Source of the DNA: Enterococcus sp. 5H
GTDB lineage: Bacteria; Bacillota; Bacilli; Lactobacillales; Enterococcaceae
Length of the DNA: 64,000 nucleotides
Direction of reading: 5' to 3'
NCBI RefSeq assembly: GCF_028128615.1
Contig: NZ_AMDP01000068.1
Coordinates: 16,473 to 80,472 of the forward strand
Of this stretch, positions 45,975-53,047 are shown in pieces. The translations under genes and the position numbers were made by a program. Under the pieces are notes generated by a model, which was not told the DNA's origin, did no database searches, and saw only the letters and a program-made list of their open reading frames with translations. Within the stretch, counting starts at the first letter, position 1. Every line of letters starts with the position of its first letter.

Positions 45975-46748
45975 TCAATAATTACTAGCCAAATCCTCCT
46001 CAGAAAGAGGTTGAAAATCAACAGAATCTGTAAAAAATACGCTTGGCTTTTTATCGAATCTAAATTCTAACCGTTTATAGCCGACTGAATCACCTTCCAA
46101 ATCCCCTGTCCCTTTTAATAACAGCGTTGGTGATTTCTCTGTTGGAATATTATAACGTTCTCTCAATTCTTGAACATTATTGTCAGTATTTGTTAGCTTA
46201 TACTCTAATTCATACATGGGTACTTCTGGATTGTACATTTTTTTAATATTTTTATATGTGTTTAACTGACTAAAGTTTCCATACTGAACAAAGAATTTAA
46301 AATTCTCTATCTTCTCTGATAGCTTCCTATCCTCTAATTCTTTGGCTGGGCGAATTCCTTTTTCATCAAACACTATTGGGTACTTTTTTTCTTCAATCCC
46401 TTTTTTAATATCATCATAATATTTTCTGACAAAATAAAAACCTGTTCCTTTTTTGTTATTTCTGTTCAACCTTAGAAGTGCTCCTTCTGAATAAATGTCT
46501 CCATCTATTTCATACGATATTGCCATATTATTATGTAACACCCAAACGCCCTTATCATTCTTATCAAACTCATCATCCCGATAACCTTCCATATCGTAAA
46601 AGCTTTCCAAATCTGGAGTTGGATACATAGCCAATACTTTATCAAAACTTTGTTCTATTTCTGCTTTATTTTTTATGTCACATCCTGTTAATCCACTCGT
46701 TAATGCTAGTATTCCTAAAAATAAATATAATCCCTTTAAACGTTTCAT
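45975..46748 (-). CDS. TilA-like immunity lipoprotein, copy 2
   Basis: A 257-residue DUF576/Lpl-type lipoprotein with lipobox SGLTGC. The central variable part (NNMAISYEIDGDIYSEGALL; GTGFYFVRKYYDDIKKG) differs most from the others, while LESFYDMEGYRDDEFDKND and SPTLLLKGTGDLEGDSVGYK are kept. YYDDIKKG in this position recalls staphylococcal Lpl proteins. It lies 25 bases downstream of copy 1 and is probably co-transcribed with it. Confidence 0.83.
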   Translation of the reverse strand: MKRLKGLYLFLGILALTSGLTGCDIKNKAEIEQSFDKVLAMYPTPDLESFYDMEGYRDDEFDKNDKGVWVLHNNMAISYEIDGDIYSEGALLRLNRNNKKGTGFYFVRKYYDDIKKGIEEKKYPIVFDEKGIRPAKELEDRKLSEKIENFKFFVQYGNFSQLNTYKNIKKMYNPEVPMYELEYKLTNTDNNVQELRERYNIPTEKSPTLLLKGTGDLEGDSVGYKRLEFRFDKKPSVFFTDSVDFQPLSEEDLASNY

Positions 46749-46773
46749 TTTTTATTTAACTCCTTAAATATTA

Positions 46774-47544
46774 TCAATCTAAATCTTCTTCCGATAGAGG
46801 TTGAAAATCAATAGAATCTGCGAAAAATACACTTAGTTTTTTATCAAATCTAAATTCTAGCTGTTTATAGCCAATTGAATTACCCTCTAAATCCCCTGTT
46901 CCTTTTAACAATAATATTGGTGATTTTTCTGTATCAATATCATATATACTTCTTAACGCTTGAACATTGGAATCGTCATTTGTTAGTTGATATTCTAAAT
47001 CATACATAGGAACTTCCGGATTATACATTTTTTTTATATTTTTATAGTTATCTAGTTTTTTAAAGCTTCCATACTGAACAAAGAACTTAAAATTTTCAAT
47101 TTTCTTTTTAACTACTTCTCCTTGTACATCATCTAATAAATGAAAACCTGCTTTATCATAAATCACTGGATATTTTTCTTTTTCGATAGGTTTACTTAAA
47201 TCATTAGAAGTTTTTCTAATATAGTAGAACCCTTTTGCTTTTCTTGTATTTCTATTGATTCTGAGTAGCATTCCTTCGGTAAGTAAATCTCCATCCTCTG
47301 TTTTGCTCATTGAAAATTCAGAATTTAGCACCCAAACACCTTTATCATCCTTATCAAATTCATCATCCCGATAACCTTCCATATCATAAAAGCTTTCCAA
47401 ATCCGGAGTTGGATACATAGCTAATACTTTGTCAAAACTTTGTTCTATTTCTGCTTTATTTTTTATGTCACATCCTGTTAATCCACTCGTTAGTACAAGC
47501 GCCACTACAAATAAATATATTATTTTAGAATCCTTCATGTTCAT
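46774..47544 (-). CDS. TilA-like immunity lipoprotein, copy 1
   Basis: A 256-residue DUF576/Lpl-type lipoprotein, first of the four. The start at 47544 follows AGGAGGTAAA; an in-frame extension of 21 codons has no ribosome site. The signal peptide ends in SGLTGC. Like copy 4 it has NSEFSMSKTEDGDLLTEGM, so copies 1 and 4 are locally nearly identical although not adjacent. The mature protein should face the cell wall and protect against TslA-type lipases of self or rival strains. Confidence 0.83.
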   Translation of the reverse strand: MNMKDSKIIYLFVVALVLTSGLTGCDIKNKAEIEQSFDKVLAMYPTPDLESFYDMEGYRDDEFDKDDKGVWVLNSEFSMSKTEDGDLLTEGMLLRINRNTRKAKGFYYIRKTSNDLSKPIEKEKYPVIYDKAGFHLLDDVQGEVVKKKIENFKFFVQYGSFKKLDNYKNIKKMYNPEVPMYDLEYQLTNDDSNVQALRSIYDIDTEKSPILLLKGTGDLEGNSIGYKQLEFRFDKKLSVFFADSIDFQPLSEEDLD

Positions 47545-47644
47545 TTTACCTCCTAAAAAGGTTGAAATATTATGCACGATTACTAGTTTATCATTACCTT
47601 GATACATTTGTCTCTAGTGATTACAAAATAAACAAAAAAGACAT

Positions 47645-47747
47645 CTTGATATCCTTTGGCATTAAATCGGCTTAAACCAATTAAAAAGGGAAATCAAGAT
47701 GTCCTATGCAAATTTTATCAAAAATACTTTAGATCTTTTTAATTAAA
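47645..47747 (+). other. Hairpin and truncated reading frame, possible ISL3-type transposase relic
   Basis: GACATCTTGAT pairs with ATCAAGATGTC across about 50 bases. Overlapping its right arm, an ATG (47700) after AAAAGGGAAATCAAG opens only 15 codons (start MSYANFIKNTLDL). That short peptide resembles the beginning of ISL3-family transposases, but nothing further is preserved. It could equally be a chance frame behind a terminator-like hairpin. Confidence 0.25.
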
Positions 47748-47771
47748 CAATATTTTTCTATTCGTAAATAT

Positions 47772-49325
47772 CTAATCGGTTTGCTTAACTTGAGAAAGTT
47801 CTTCTACAAATTGCCACGTTTCTCCATTGTCGGTAGAACGGAATAAGCAAGCAAACATTTTTCCACGGTCAATGTCACCCGTTTTTAACAAATAAAATTT
47901 AGCTTCTAATGTGTTGGTTCCTGTTTGAATGATTTCGTTTGGTGATTGAAAAAGGTCTAAGCCGCCTTTTTTATAGTCTTCTGGTAGTGTTACAATCGCT
48001 TCTTTAAACGATGAACCGCCATTTGTTGTATAGTAAAGCTGCTCTCTAGTCGCAATAAAGCCCATCATTTGGGATAAAAAACTACTATTTTGAATCGGCT
48101 GACTAATAGACGTGCCGCCCATTCTCGTCCAATTTTCGCCATGATCGACCGTTGAATAAATTGAAATAAATTCTTCTGACATATCTGTTTCGCTGGAAGT
48201 AACTAAAATACCGCTATCTGGTGTGTAATAACTTGCTTTGCGATAACGTAAACGTCCCATGTGTTCTTCTACTAGCCCTTGTGTCCAATTTCCTCCACCA
48301 TCGGTTGTTTGCAGTGTGTAAAGTGCTGTTTCATCTGGTGAAAAAATAAACCACGAAAAATCAGGTGCCAGTGAATAGCTTTTATCCATCCAGTAACCTT
48401 GCGGAATTTCTCCACCTGTCAGCATATAATTACCTGCTCGCAGCCATGCTGGTTTTAGTGGCACAAATTGCCAATTCTGTCCGCTATCTGTTGTCATATA
48501 CAGTTCATCGGTTTGTTGATTCCACTCTAATTTCATCTGCTCGCTGACTTGATAGTCGGGAGCTGTTCCTTGTTTAACGGGTGTTCCTGAACTATTTTCC
48601 CCAGCTGGATCTGCTTGTTCCCAGTCGTTTCCACTGATATCTTCGGCTGCAAGTGGCGCATCAAATCGTGCATATAGGTCTTTTACATAGGCAAACGATA
48701 AGAGAAATACTCCCAATCCCACAGTAGCGAATAAAATAAGCGCTTTCCTTTGGGTCGGCAGTTGGCTTTTAAAAGAAAATGGAAGTTCTTTTTCCGTTTC
48801 TGTAATCATAAATAATTGAACTCGTTCAAATCCAGCAACTATTTTCTGCGTTCCCATCATGATTGGTTCATCATCTAAAGAGGTTGTTACACAGATTGTG
48901 TTTGCCTTCGATAGTTTTACTTTAGGGATACGCGCTTGTTTTGTCGCTAGATAATAATTTTCTTCATCGCTGTAGATCGTTTCATAGGCGACGATTTGTG
49001 CTATTTGTTTTTTTAGCCATGTATCAATAGTTTGTTGATTTCGGATTTTTCGGATGTAAATTGCGAGCATTAACCCAAGAAGACCGATGCAGATTGTCCC
49101 CCCAACTACAATGATTGCTTGATAACTTCTTATAAGTTGCAGGTAGCGCATACCGTAATAGTTGATCCGAAAATGGATGACTGCAGTTAAACCAATGAAT
49201 ACAAAAATAGTGATCCCCAAAATCCCTAACAAACGTAACATTGAACGGTTCGCATTTTTTCTTAATTTTTGTTTGATTGTTTCTTTTTCTGCTAATAGTT
49301 CAATGTATAAGAGTTCCTGATCCAT
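47772..49325 (-). CDS. Membrane protein with Asp-box (BNR) propeller domain
   Basis: A 517-residue protein. The N-terminal part has two membrane segments (~27-50 and ~68-90), then a short cytoplasmic domain and a third segment (~195-215). The C-terminal ~290 residues, predicted outside, contain repeated Asp-box motifs: MTTDSGQNW, TTDGGGNW, STVDHGENW, YTTNGGSSF and STDNGETW. Such motifs form beta-propellers in sialidases and in photosystem assembly factor-like proteins. Sialidase catalytic residues are not evident, so binding or sensing is more likely. GGAGAATATT precedes the ATG. It is next to the T7SS lipase module but separated by a hairpin. Confidence 0.75.
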   Translation of the reverse strand: MDQELLYIELLAEKETIKQKLRKNANRSMLRLLGILGITIFVFIGLTAVIHFRINYYGMRYLQLIRSYQAIIVVGGTICIGLLGLMLAIYIRKIRNQQTIDTWLKKQIAQIVAYETIYSDEENYYLATKQARIPKVKLSKANTICVTTSLDDEPIMMGTQKIVAGFERVQLFMITETEKELPFSFKSQLPTQRKALILFATVGLGVFLLSFAYVKDLYARFDAPLAAEDISGNDWEQADPAGENSSGTPVKQGTAPDYQVSEQMKLEWNQQTDELYMTTDSGQNWQFVPLKPAWLRAGNYMLTGGEIPQGYWMDKSYSLAPDFSWFIFSPDETALYTLQTTDGGGNWTQGLVEEHMGRLRYRKASYYTPDSGILVTSSETDMSEEFISIYSTVDHGENWTRMGGTSISQPIQNSSFLSQMMGFIATREQLYYTTNGGSSFKEAIVTLPEDYKKGGLDLFQSPNEIIQTGTNTLEAKFYLLKTGDIDRGKMFACLFRSTDNGETWQFVEELSQVKQTD

Positions 49326-49589
49326 AATATTCTCCTTATTTTCTCATTTTATCCATAATCTCATTGTAGCAAGTATTCTTGAATTATCAAGGTTAAATTA
49401 GTTGAGGGAATCGATGGGATTTTGGGGTAAGTTGTTTGTCGTATGAAAATTTTTTTGTTATTTTTTCTTATATATAAGGGAGCGGTTTTTGGTGTTATTT
49501 AATGGTTTCTAGTGAAAAATATAGTTGCGTGTTCGTATTCTTTTCAGATATACTTGAGGAGTAGGATAGATAAAAAAACAGTGTATTTG

Positions 49590-49611
49590 AACATAAACTG
49601 TTCAAATCAGA
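49590..49611. promoter_or_regulatory. Inverted repeat TTTGAAC-N7-GTTCAAA upstream of RNA element copy 1
   Basis: A perfect 7-bp dyad just before the first structured element, followed by TATAAA about 12 bases before the closing stem. A related GTTCAAAC precedes copy 2. It could be an operator or part of the promoter. Confidence 0.4.
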
Positions 49612-49624
49612 ATATAAAAATAAA

Positions 49625-49737
49625 TTGGCACTTCAAATGTCTGGCAGCAACCAGAAAATTGAAGCCTTGTAAAGACAGCGAACACTGCCCAAACAAGTTG
49701 CCAATAGTGCTAGCAACATGTACTAGCTTCTTTTATT
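49625..49737 (+). ncRNA. Structured RNA element, copy 1, with intrinsic terminator
   Basis: An outer stem TTGGCA/TGCCAA (49625-49630 and 49699-49704) encloses two hairpins. The first is CTTCAA/TTGAAG with an inner TCTGG-CAGCAA-CCAGA; the second is CTTG/CAAG holding the conserved loop AGACAGCGAACACT. A terminator stem GCTAG/CTAGC followed by T-rich sequence ends the unit. Copy 2 lies 304 bases downstream with the same loops and compensating stem changes, which argues for RNA and against the open frame that crosses this region. I do not recognise the family. Confidence 0.65.
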
Positions 49738-49828
49738 GTACCTAAAGTTTACCTATTTTCCTATAGGTTTATTGGATTCTTTTTTAGGTTACTTTGAAAA
49801 AGTGGTAGATGATTCTTTGGACTATTGT

Positions 49829-49866
49829 AAACGATATTGGGTGATATTACCTGATATCGTTTTTTC
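49829..49866 (+). terminator. Terminator-like hairpin between the two RNA elements
   Basis: AACGATAT pairs with ATATCGTT, with GGT/ACC inside, followed by six T residues. Confidence 0.6.
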
Positions 49867-49928
49867 TATTCTACAAATTTAGTAAAAGGAGGTTTCGTTC
49901 AAACGCAAAACAACCAATTAAATAGAAA

Positions 49929-50037
49929 AAGGCACTTCACCATCTGACAGCAATCAAATGATGAAGCCTTGCATAGACAGCGAACACTATCTATACAAGT
50001 TGCCAATTGCTAGCACAAAAGCACTAGCACTTTTTAT
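49929..50037 (+). ncRNA. Structured RNA element, copy 2, with intrinsic terminator
   Basis: The same architecture as copy 1: closing GGCA/TGCC; hairpin 1 CTTCA/TGAAG with the TGA-CAGCAA-TCA tip (copy 1 has TGG and CCA there, a compensating change); hairpin 2 CTTG, ATAGA / TCTAT, CAAG around the identical AGACAGCGAACACT loop segment; then the terminator TGCTAG/CTAGCA with five T residues. The arms differ while loops and pairing are kept. Separate transcripts are likely because each copy has its own terminator. Confidence 0.65.
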
Positions 50038-50489
50038 TGTACCTAATTTTACTGGAATTTTCTAGTCTGTCTGGAAATTTTTGGTTGGGATTTTGTATTT
50101 TATGGAGAGGTTAAGCTTTTCTAGGGGATTGATGACGGTATTGGTGGTTAAGTTAGGGTGATAAAAAGTCGTTAAGATTTGAGCAACTGGACTAAAAATG
50201 AAGCAATGCGCTTTTCGTATTGGGGCATTTTTGGGAAGTTGTCGAAAAGCTGACTTTTTCTCGCTGATTACTACAATAGCGTTTTTTGTTTTGCTTTGAG
50301 AAGAAAGTGATAGAAGCATCACGAGGCTTGGAAAAATCATACGGAAGTCGTTTTTATCACTGGTTTGTTTAAATAGTTGCCTGAGTCAATGTGCAGATAA
50401 ATGTGTTAAGTTTTGAAGCGTTGAACAATATTTTTCAGCGCTTCATGCTACTGGTTTTAAGAGTACTTTTAAAATGGAGGAAATGGGTT

Positions 50490-50783
50490 ATGAAAAAAGA
50501 AGGTCAGAGTTTAAAGGTGATTCCTTATCAGGATATTACGGATTTGCAGCATACGTTGGATCGGTTGCAGTCTTGGGAGGAGCCGCTTGCAGTGTTGGAT
50601 CATTTTTTTCAGTTTCGGAAAGGGCCGATTAATAAGAAAAAGGTTGTGAAGGAGTATTATGCTTGTGGGCATTTGTTTCATGCTTTTTTTGAGGAGTTTA
50701 TTAGGTTGATGGGGATTGAAGAGGATAAGGTTCGGAAGTTGGATGAGGAGAGGAAGGTTTCGAGTGAAGTTTTGAGAAAGTGA
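50490..50783 (+). CDS. Small protein of unknown function, atypical codon use
   Basis: A 97-residue, charged, probably helical protein (KKEGQSLKVIPYQDITDLQHT start; HLFHAFFEEFIRLMG near the middle). GGAGG lies 8-9 bases before the ATG at 50490. Codon choice is unusual for the window: TTG, GAG, AAG and GTG are preferred where neighbours use TTA, GAA and AAA, which hints at foreign origin. I do not recognise the family; bacteriocin immunity or a small DNA-binding partner are guesses only. A clear terminator follows. Confidence 0.6.
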   Translation: MKKEGQSLKVIPYQDITDLQHTLDRLQSWEEPLAVLDHFFQFRKGPINKKKVVKEYYACGHLFHAFFEEFIRLMGIEEDKVRKLDEERKVSSEVLRK

Positions 50784-50794
50784 TGTTGATACAA

Positions 50795-50835
50795 AATAAA
50801 CTAGGCACATTGTGTTGAGTGCGCCTAGTTTATTA
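50795..50835 (+). terminator. Terminator of the 97-residue gene
   Basis: AATAAACTAGGC pairs with GCCTAGTTTATT, with CA/GTG-type closing pairs, 12 bases after the stop codon. Confidence 0.75.
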
Positions 50836-50956
50836 AATACGATTATCAAAAAAAAATCATTTCATTCTTAAGATTTACTAAATAGTCTGAAACAACTCCA
50901 TCTATACCACAAAATGATTTTTTTATTTCTTAGTGGAAATAATTCTGCAATGTATT

Positions 50957-52138
50957 CTATAAATCTTCATTTAAAATTGTAATATTATTTTCTTCCATAA
51001 TATTAAGCGTTGCTTTTTCAGTTACTTTTTGTAATCTATTCACACTATCAAATGAAAATTTAGCCGCTTCTCTTAATTTATTTTTTGACGATAGCTCTAT
51101 AGTATCAGAAACAACTTTATCATCCACATTATCATTCAAAAATTTTTCTAACTCTTCTATTTCATTTTCTAAAATTAAAATTTCTTCATCTTTATCTTTA
51201 GCTCGTTTTAAATTATCAATCCTAGTTTTGTGTAGATATATTCGTTGTTTTGTTACATTTATTAAAGTAGGCAAAAAACCTATGCCAAAGGCTACAATAT
51301 AGCAAAGAGGACTATTCTGAGAAATAGATTTATTTTCAAAAAACCTATAATTACTATGTTGAAATTTACTTCTTACAATCAATTCAGAGCACAGAATCCT
51401 TAGATTATTCTCTTCTCTGACTAAAACAATTGGTCGATTAGTTGCTAAAAAATATTTTTTAAATTCTGAATTGGGATCAAATTTCATTTTATTATCATTC
51501 ATATTTTCGATAATAAACTCCACAGAGTAATTATTTGATTTCGTCTCTTCCATCTTTTTGTCATAAAAATCAAGTTTTTTTTCTAGAGAACTCATTTTCT
51601 CCTTAGTATTTTTATCGATATTATTCTTAGAAATTATAAATCGAAATATTGTATCTTTAATAGAAAAATTTAAATTATTAATATTTTGTTTCATTTCAAA
51701 AAGTGACTCTTCTTTATTAGGTAATAAAAACTGATTCTTATTGCAAAATGTAACTGTTTCTCTATATGCTTCAAATATTAGAAATATCAGTGATACAAAT
51801 TTATCAGGAAATAATGATATTGGTGATCCTAAATGGTACCATTTTACTAACCCTTTTTTATTATCAATATCTATGATACCCGATGAGTACTTAGTATATT
51901 GATTTCCAATATTTACCGAATCATTCAACACATATATATCTTTAGGATCAGTTCCTCCGATTAATAACGCTCTAATAGTATTTATCAATTCATTTTGGTA
52001 ATACACATTATTAATGGTCTTGCTTATCCTTGTGATTTCCCAACCACTGTACAAAGAATCGCGACTACTAATAAGTTTAACTGTTGGCTTTCTTAGGTTA
52101 CTATCGTTATTTTTCATTAACTCTGAATACTTATCCAT
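50957..52138 (-). CDS. Unrecognised 393-residue protein, last gene of candidate defence module
   Basis: I do not recognise a family. The protein is Lys/Asn/Ile-rich. The N-terminal half has segments such as GWEITRISKTINNVYYQNEL and DSVNIGNQYTKYSSG. A single hydrophobic stretch (CYIVAFGIGFLPTLI, about residue 280) is followed by a coiled-coil Glu/Lys region (about 300-340). GGAGAATAATA precedes the ATG, two bases after the stop of the membrane coiled-coil gene, so the two products probably work together. Its AT-rich codon use resembles many defence-island genes. Confidence 0.65.
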   Translation of the reverse strand: MDKYSELMKNNDSNLRKPTVKLISSRDSLYSGWEITRISKTINNVYYQNELINTIRALLIGGTDPKDIYVLNDSVNIGNQYTKYSSGIIDIDNKKGLVKWYHLGSPISLFPDKFVSLIFLIFEAYRETVTFCNKNQFLLPNKEESLFEMKQNINNLNFSIKDTIFRFIISKNNIDKNTKEKMSSLEKKLDFYDKKMEETKSNNYSVEFIIENMNDNKMKFDPNSEFKKYFLATNRPIVLVREENNLRILCSELIVRSKFQHSNYRFFENKSISQNSPLCYIVAFGIGFLPTLINVTKQRIYLHKTRIDNLKRAKDKDEEILILENEIEELEKFLNDNVDDKVVSDTIELSSKNKLREAAKFSFDSVNRLQKVTEKATLNIMEENNITILNEDL

Positions 52139-52140
52139 TA

Positions 52141-52626
52141 TTATTCTCCTTTTTGCTTCATCTTCAATAAATAATCCTTTTTTTCCTCTAAAAGTTTTTT
52201 ATTTTTTTCTTTTAACTGCTCAATTTCTTTTACATGCTCATTTTCTTGTTCTATTTGTTCCTTAAAATCTAATTCAACTAAGTTAAACAGCAATAAACTT
52301 ACGCTAAGTGCGGTCAATCCTCCTCTTGAAGAAAATGATAAAATATTTTTAATAATGTCAGAATCAAAAATATTCCAACAAAATATTCCTGCAGTAACTA
52401 AAATTCCTATTAAAAAACTATAGTGCTTAATTCTATTACTGCTAATACTTTTAAACCAAGATAAAATGGGAGTTGAAATTGTCATAGTATTTGTAAGCAC
52501 TGTTATATATATTAAAATATTATTTGTGATACTTGAGCTATTATCTCCTAACAAATATAAGGACATAGTCATCGTGACTATACCTAAAATTATCAAAATA
52601 TAGTTTGGTAGATTATTCTTTTTAAT
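52141..52626 (-). CDS. Small membrane protein with C-terminal coiled coil; probable ATT start
   Basis: A 161-residue protein counted from an ATT at 52626; the shorter TTG reading gives 151. Three to four membrane segments (up to residue ~120) are followed by a Glu/Lys-rich coiled coil (EQENEHVKEIEQLKEKNKK). The ATT at 52626 lies exactly 6 bases after GAGGGG and restores a natural basic start (KKNNLPNYILIILG). The TTG at 52596 falls inside the first membrane helix and has no ribosome site, and an in-frame stop lies at 52644. It is coupled to the 393-residue gene. Membrane-anchored effector or sensor is a guess. Confidence 0.6.
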   Translation of the reverse strand: MKKNNLPNYILIILGIVTMTMSLYLLGDNSSSITNNILIYITVLTNTMTISTPILSWFKSISSNRIKHYSFLIGILVTAGIFCWNIFDSDIIKNILSFSSRGGLTALSVSLLLFNLVELDFKEQIEQENEHVKEIEQLKEKNKKLLEEKKDYLLKMKQKGE

Positions 52627-52717
52627 TTCAATCCCCTCAATTCAAATTAGATATATATTTTCGCTTAAAATACAGGTATAGAAGTTAGAGCCGTTTATAT
52701 CAATTTTTTCAGCAAAA

Positions 52718-53047
52718 TCAAAACTTTGTATACTTCTCTTTATTCCCTTTACTCTTTCCAACTGGATATTTCTTACCATTCAACTCCAATTTCTTCTCAA
52801 TAATCTCCTCAATATCCAAACCCAAATCAGAAGCCAACATCAAGCTATAAATCAATACATCAGCCAATTCCTGCTCAATATTCTCTTGGTTATTCTCTTT
52901 CGCTTCTTCACTCGTTTTCCACTGAAAATTTTCTAGTAGTTCAGAAGCTTCCAATGAAATCGAAATGGCTAAATCTTTTGGATTATGAAATTGTCGCCAA
53001 TCACGTTCATCTCTAAATTGATTGATTCTTTCTATTAGTTCGTCCAT
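52718..53047 (-). CDS. MazG-like nucleotide pyrophosphohydrolase
   Basis: A 109-residue all-alpha NTP pyrophosphatase. The metal-binding pattern is visible: ISLEASELLENFQW (ExxE) and NIEQELADVLIYSLMLASDLG (ExxD). Such enzymes hydrolyse (d)NTPs or alarmones to monophosphates. The start overlaps the end of the GIY-YIG/DUF2075 gene by 13 bases, so the two are translationally coupled. Pairing with a nuclease-ATPase suggests a stress or antiviral role rather than routine nucleotide cleaning. Confidence 0.85.
   Translation of the reverse strand: MDELIERINQFRDERDWRQFHNPKDLAISISLEASELLENFQWKTSEEAKENNQENIEQELADVLIYSLMLASDLGLDIEEIIEKKLELNGKKYPVGKSKGNKEKYTKF

Noticed and set aside
47645..47747. A complete insertion sequence at the right end of the immunity cluster
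   Set aside because: Only 15 codons resembling a transposase start are present and no terminal repeats or downstream domains follow; kept as a low-confidence relic.
49512..49745. Open frame of 77 codons crossing RNA element copy 1
   Set aside because: The second copy of the element conserves pairing and loops but not this frame, and there is no ribosome site.
50062..50340. Open frame of 92 codons on the minus strand, and a 33-codon hydrophobic frame on the plus strand, in the GT-rich island
   Set aside because: Neither has a ribosome site, and the composition of the first reflects the T/G skew rather than protein-like sequence. A small toxin cannot be excluded but is not supported.
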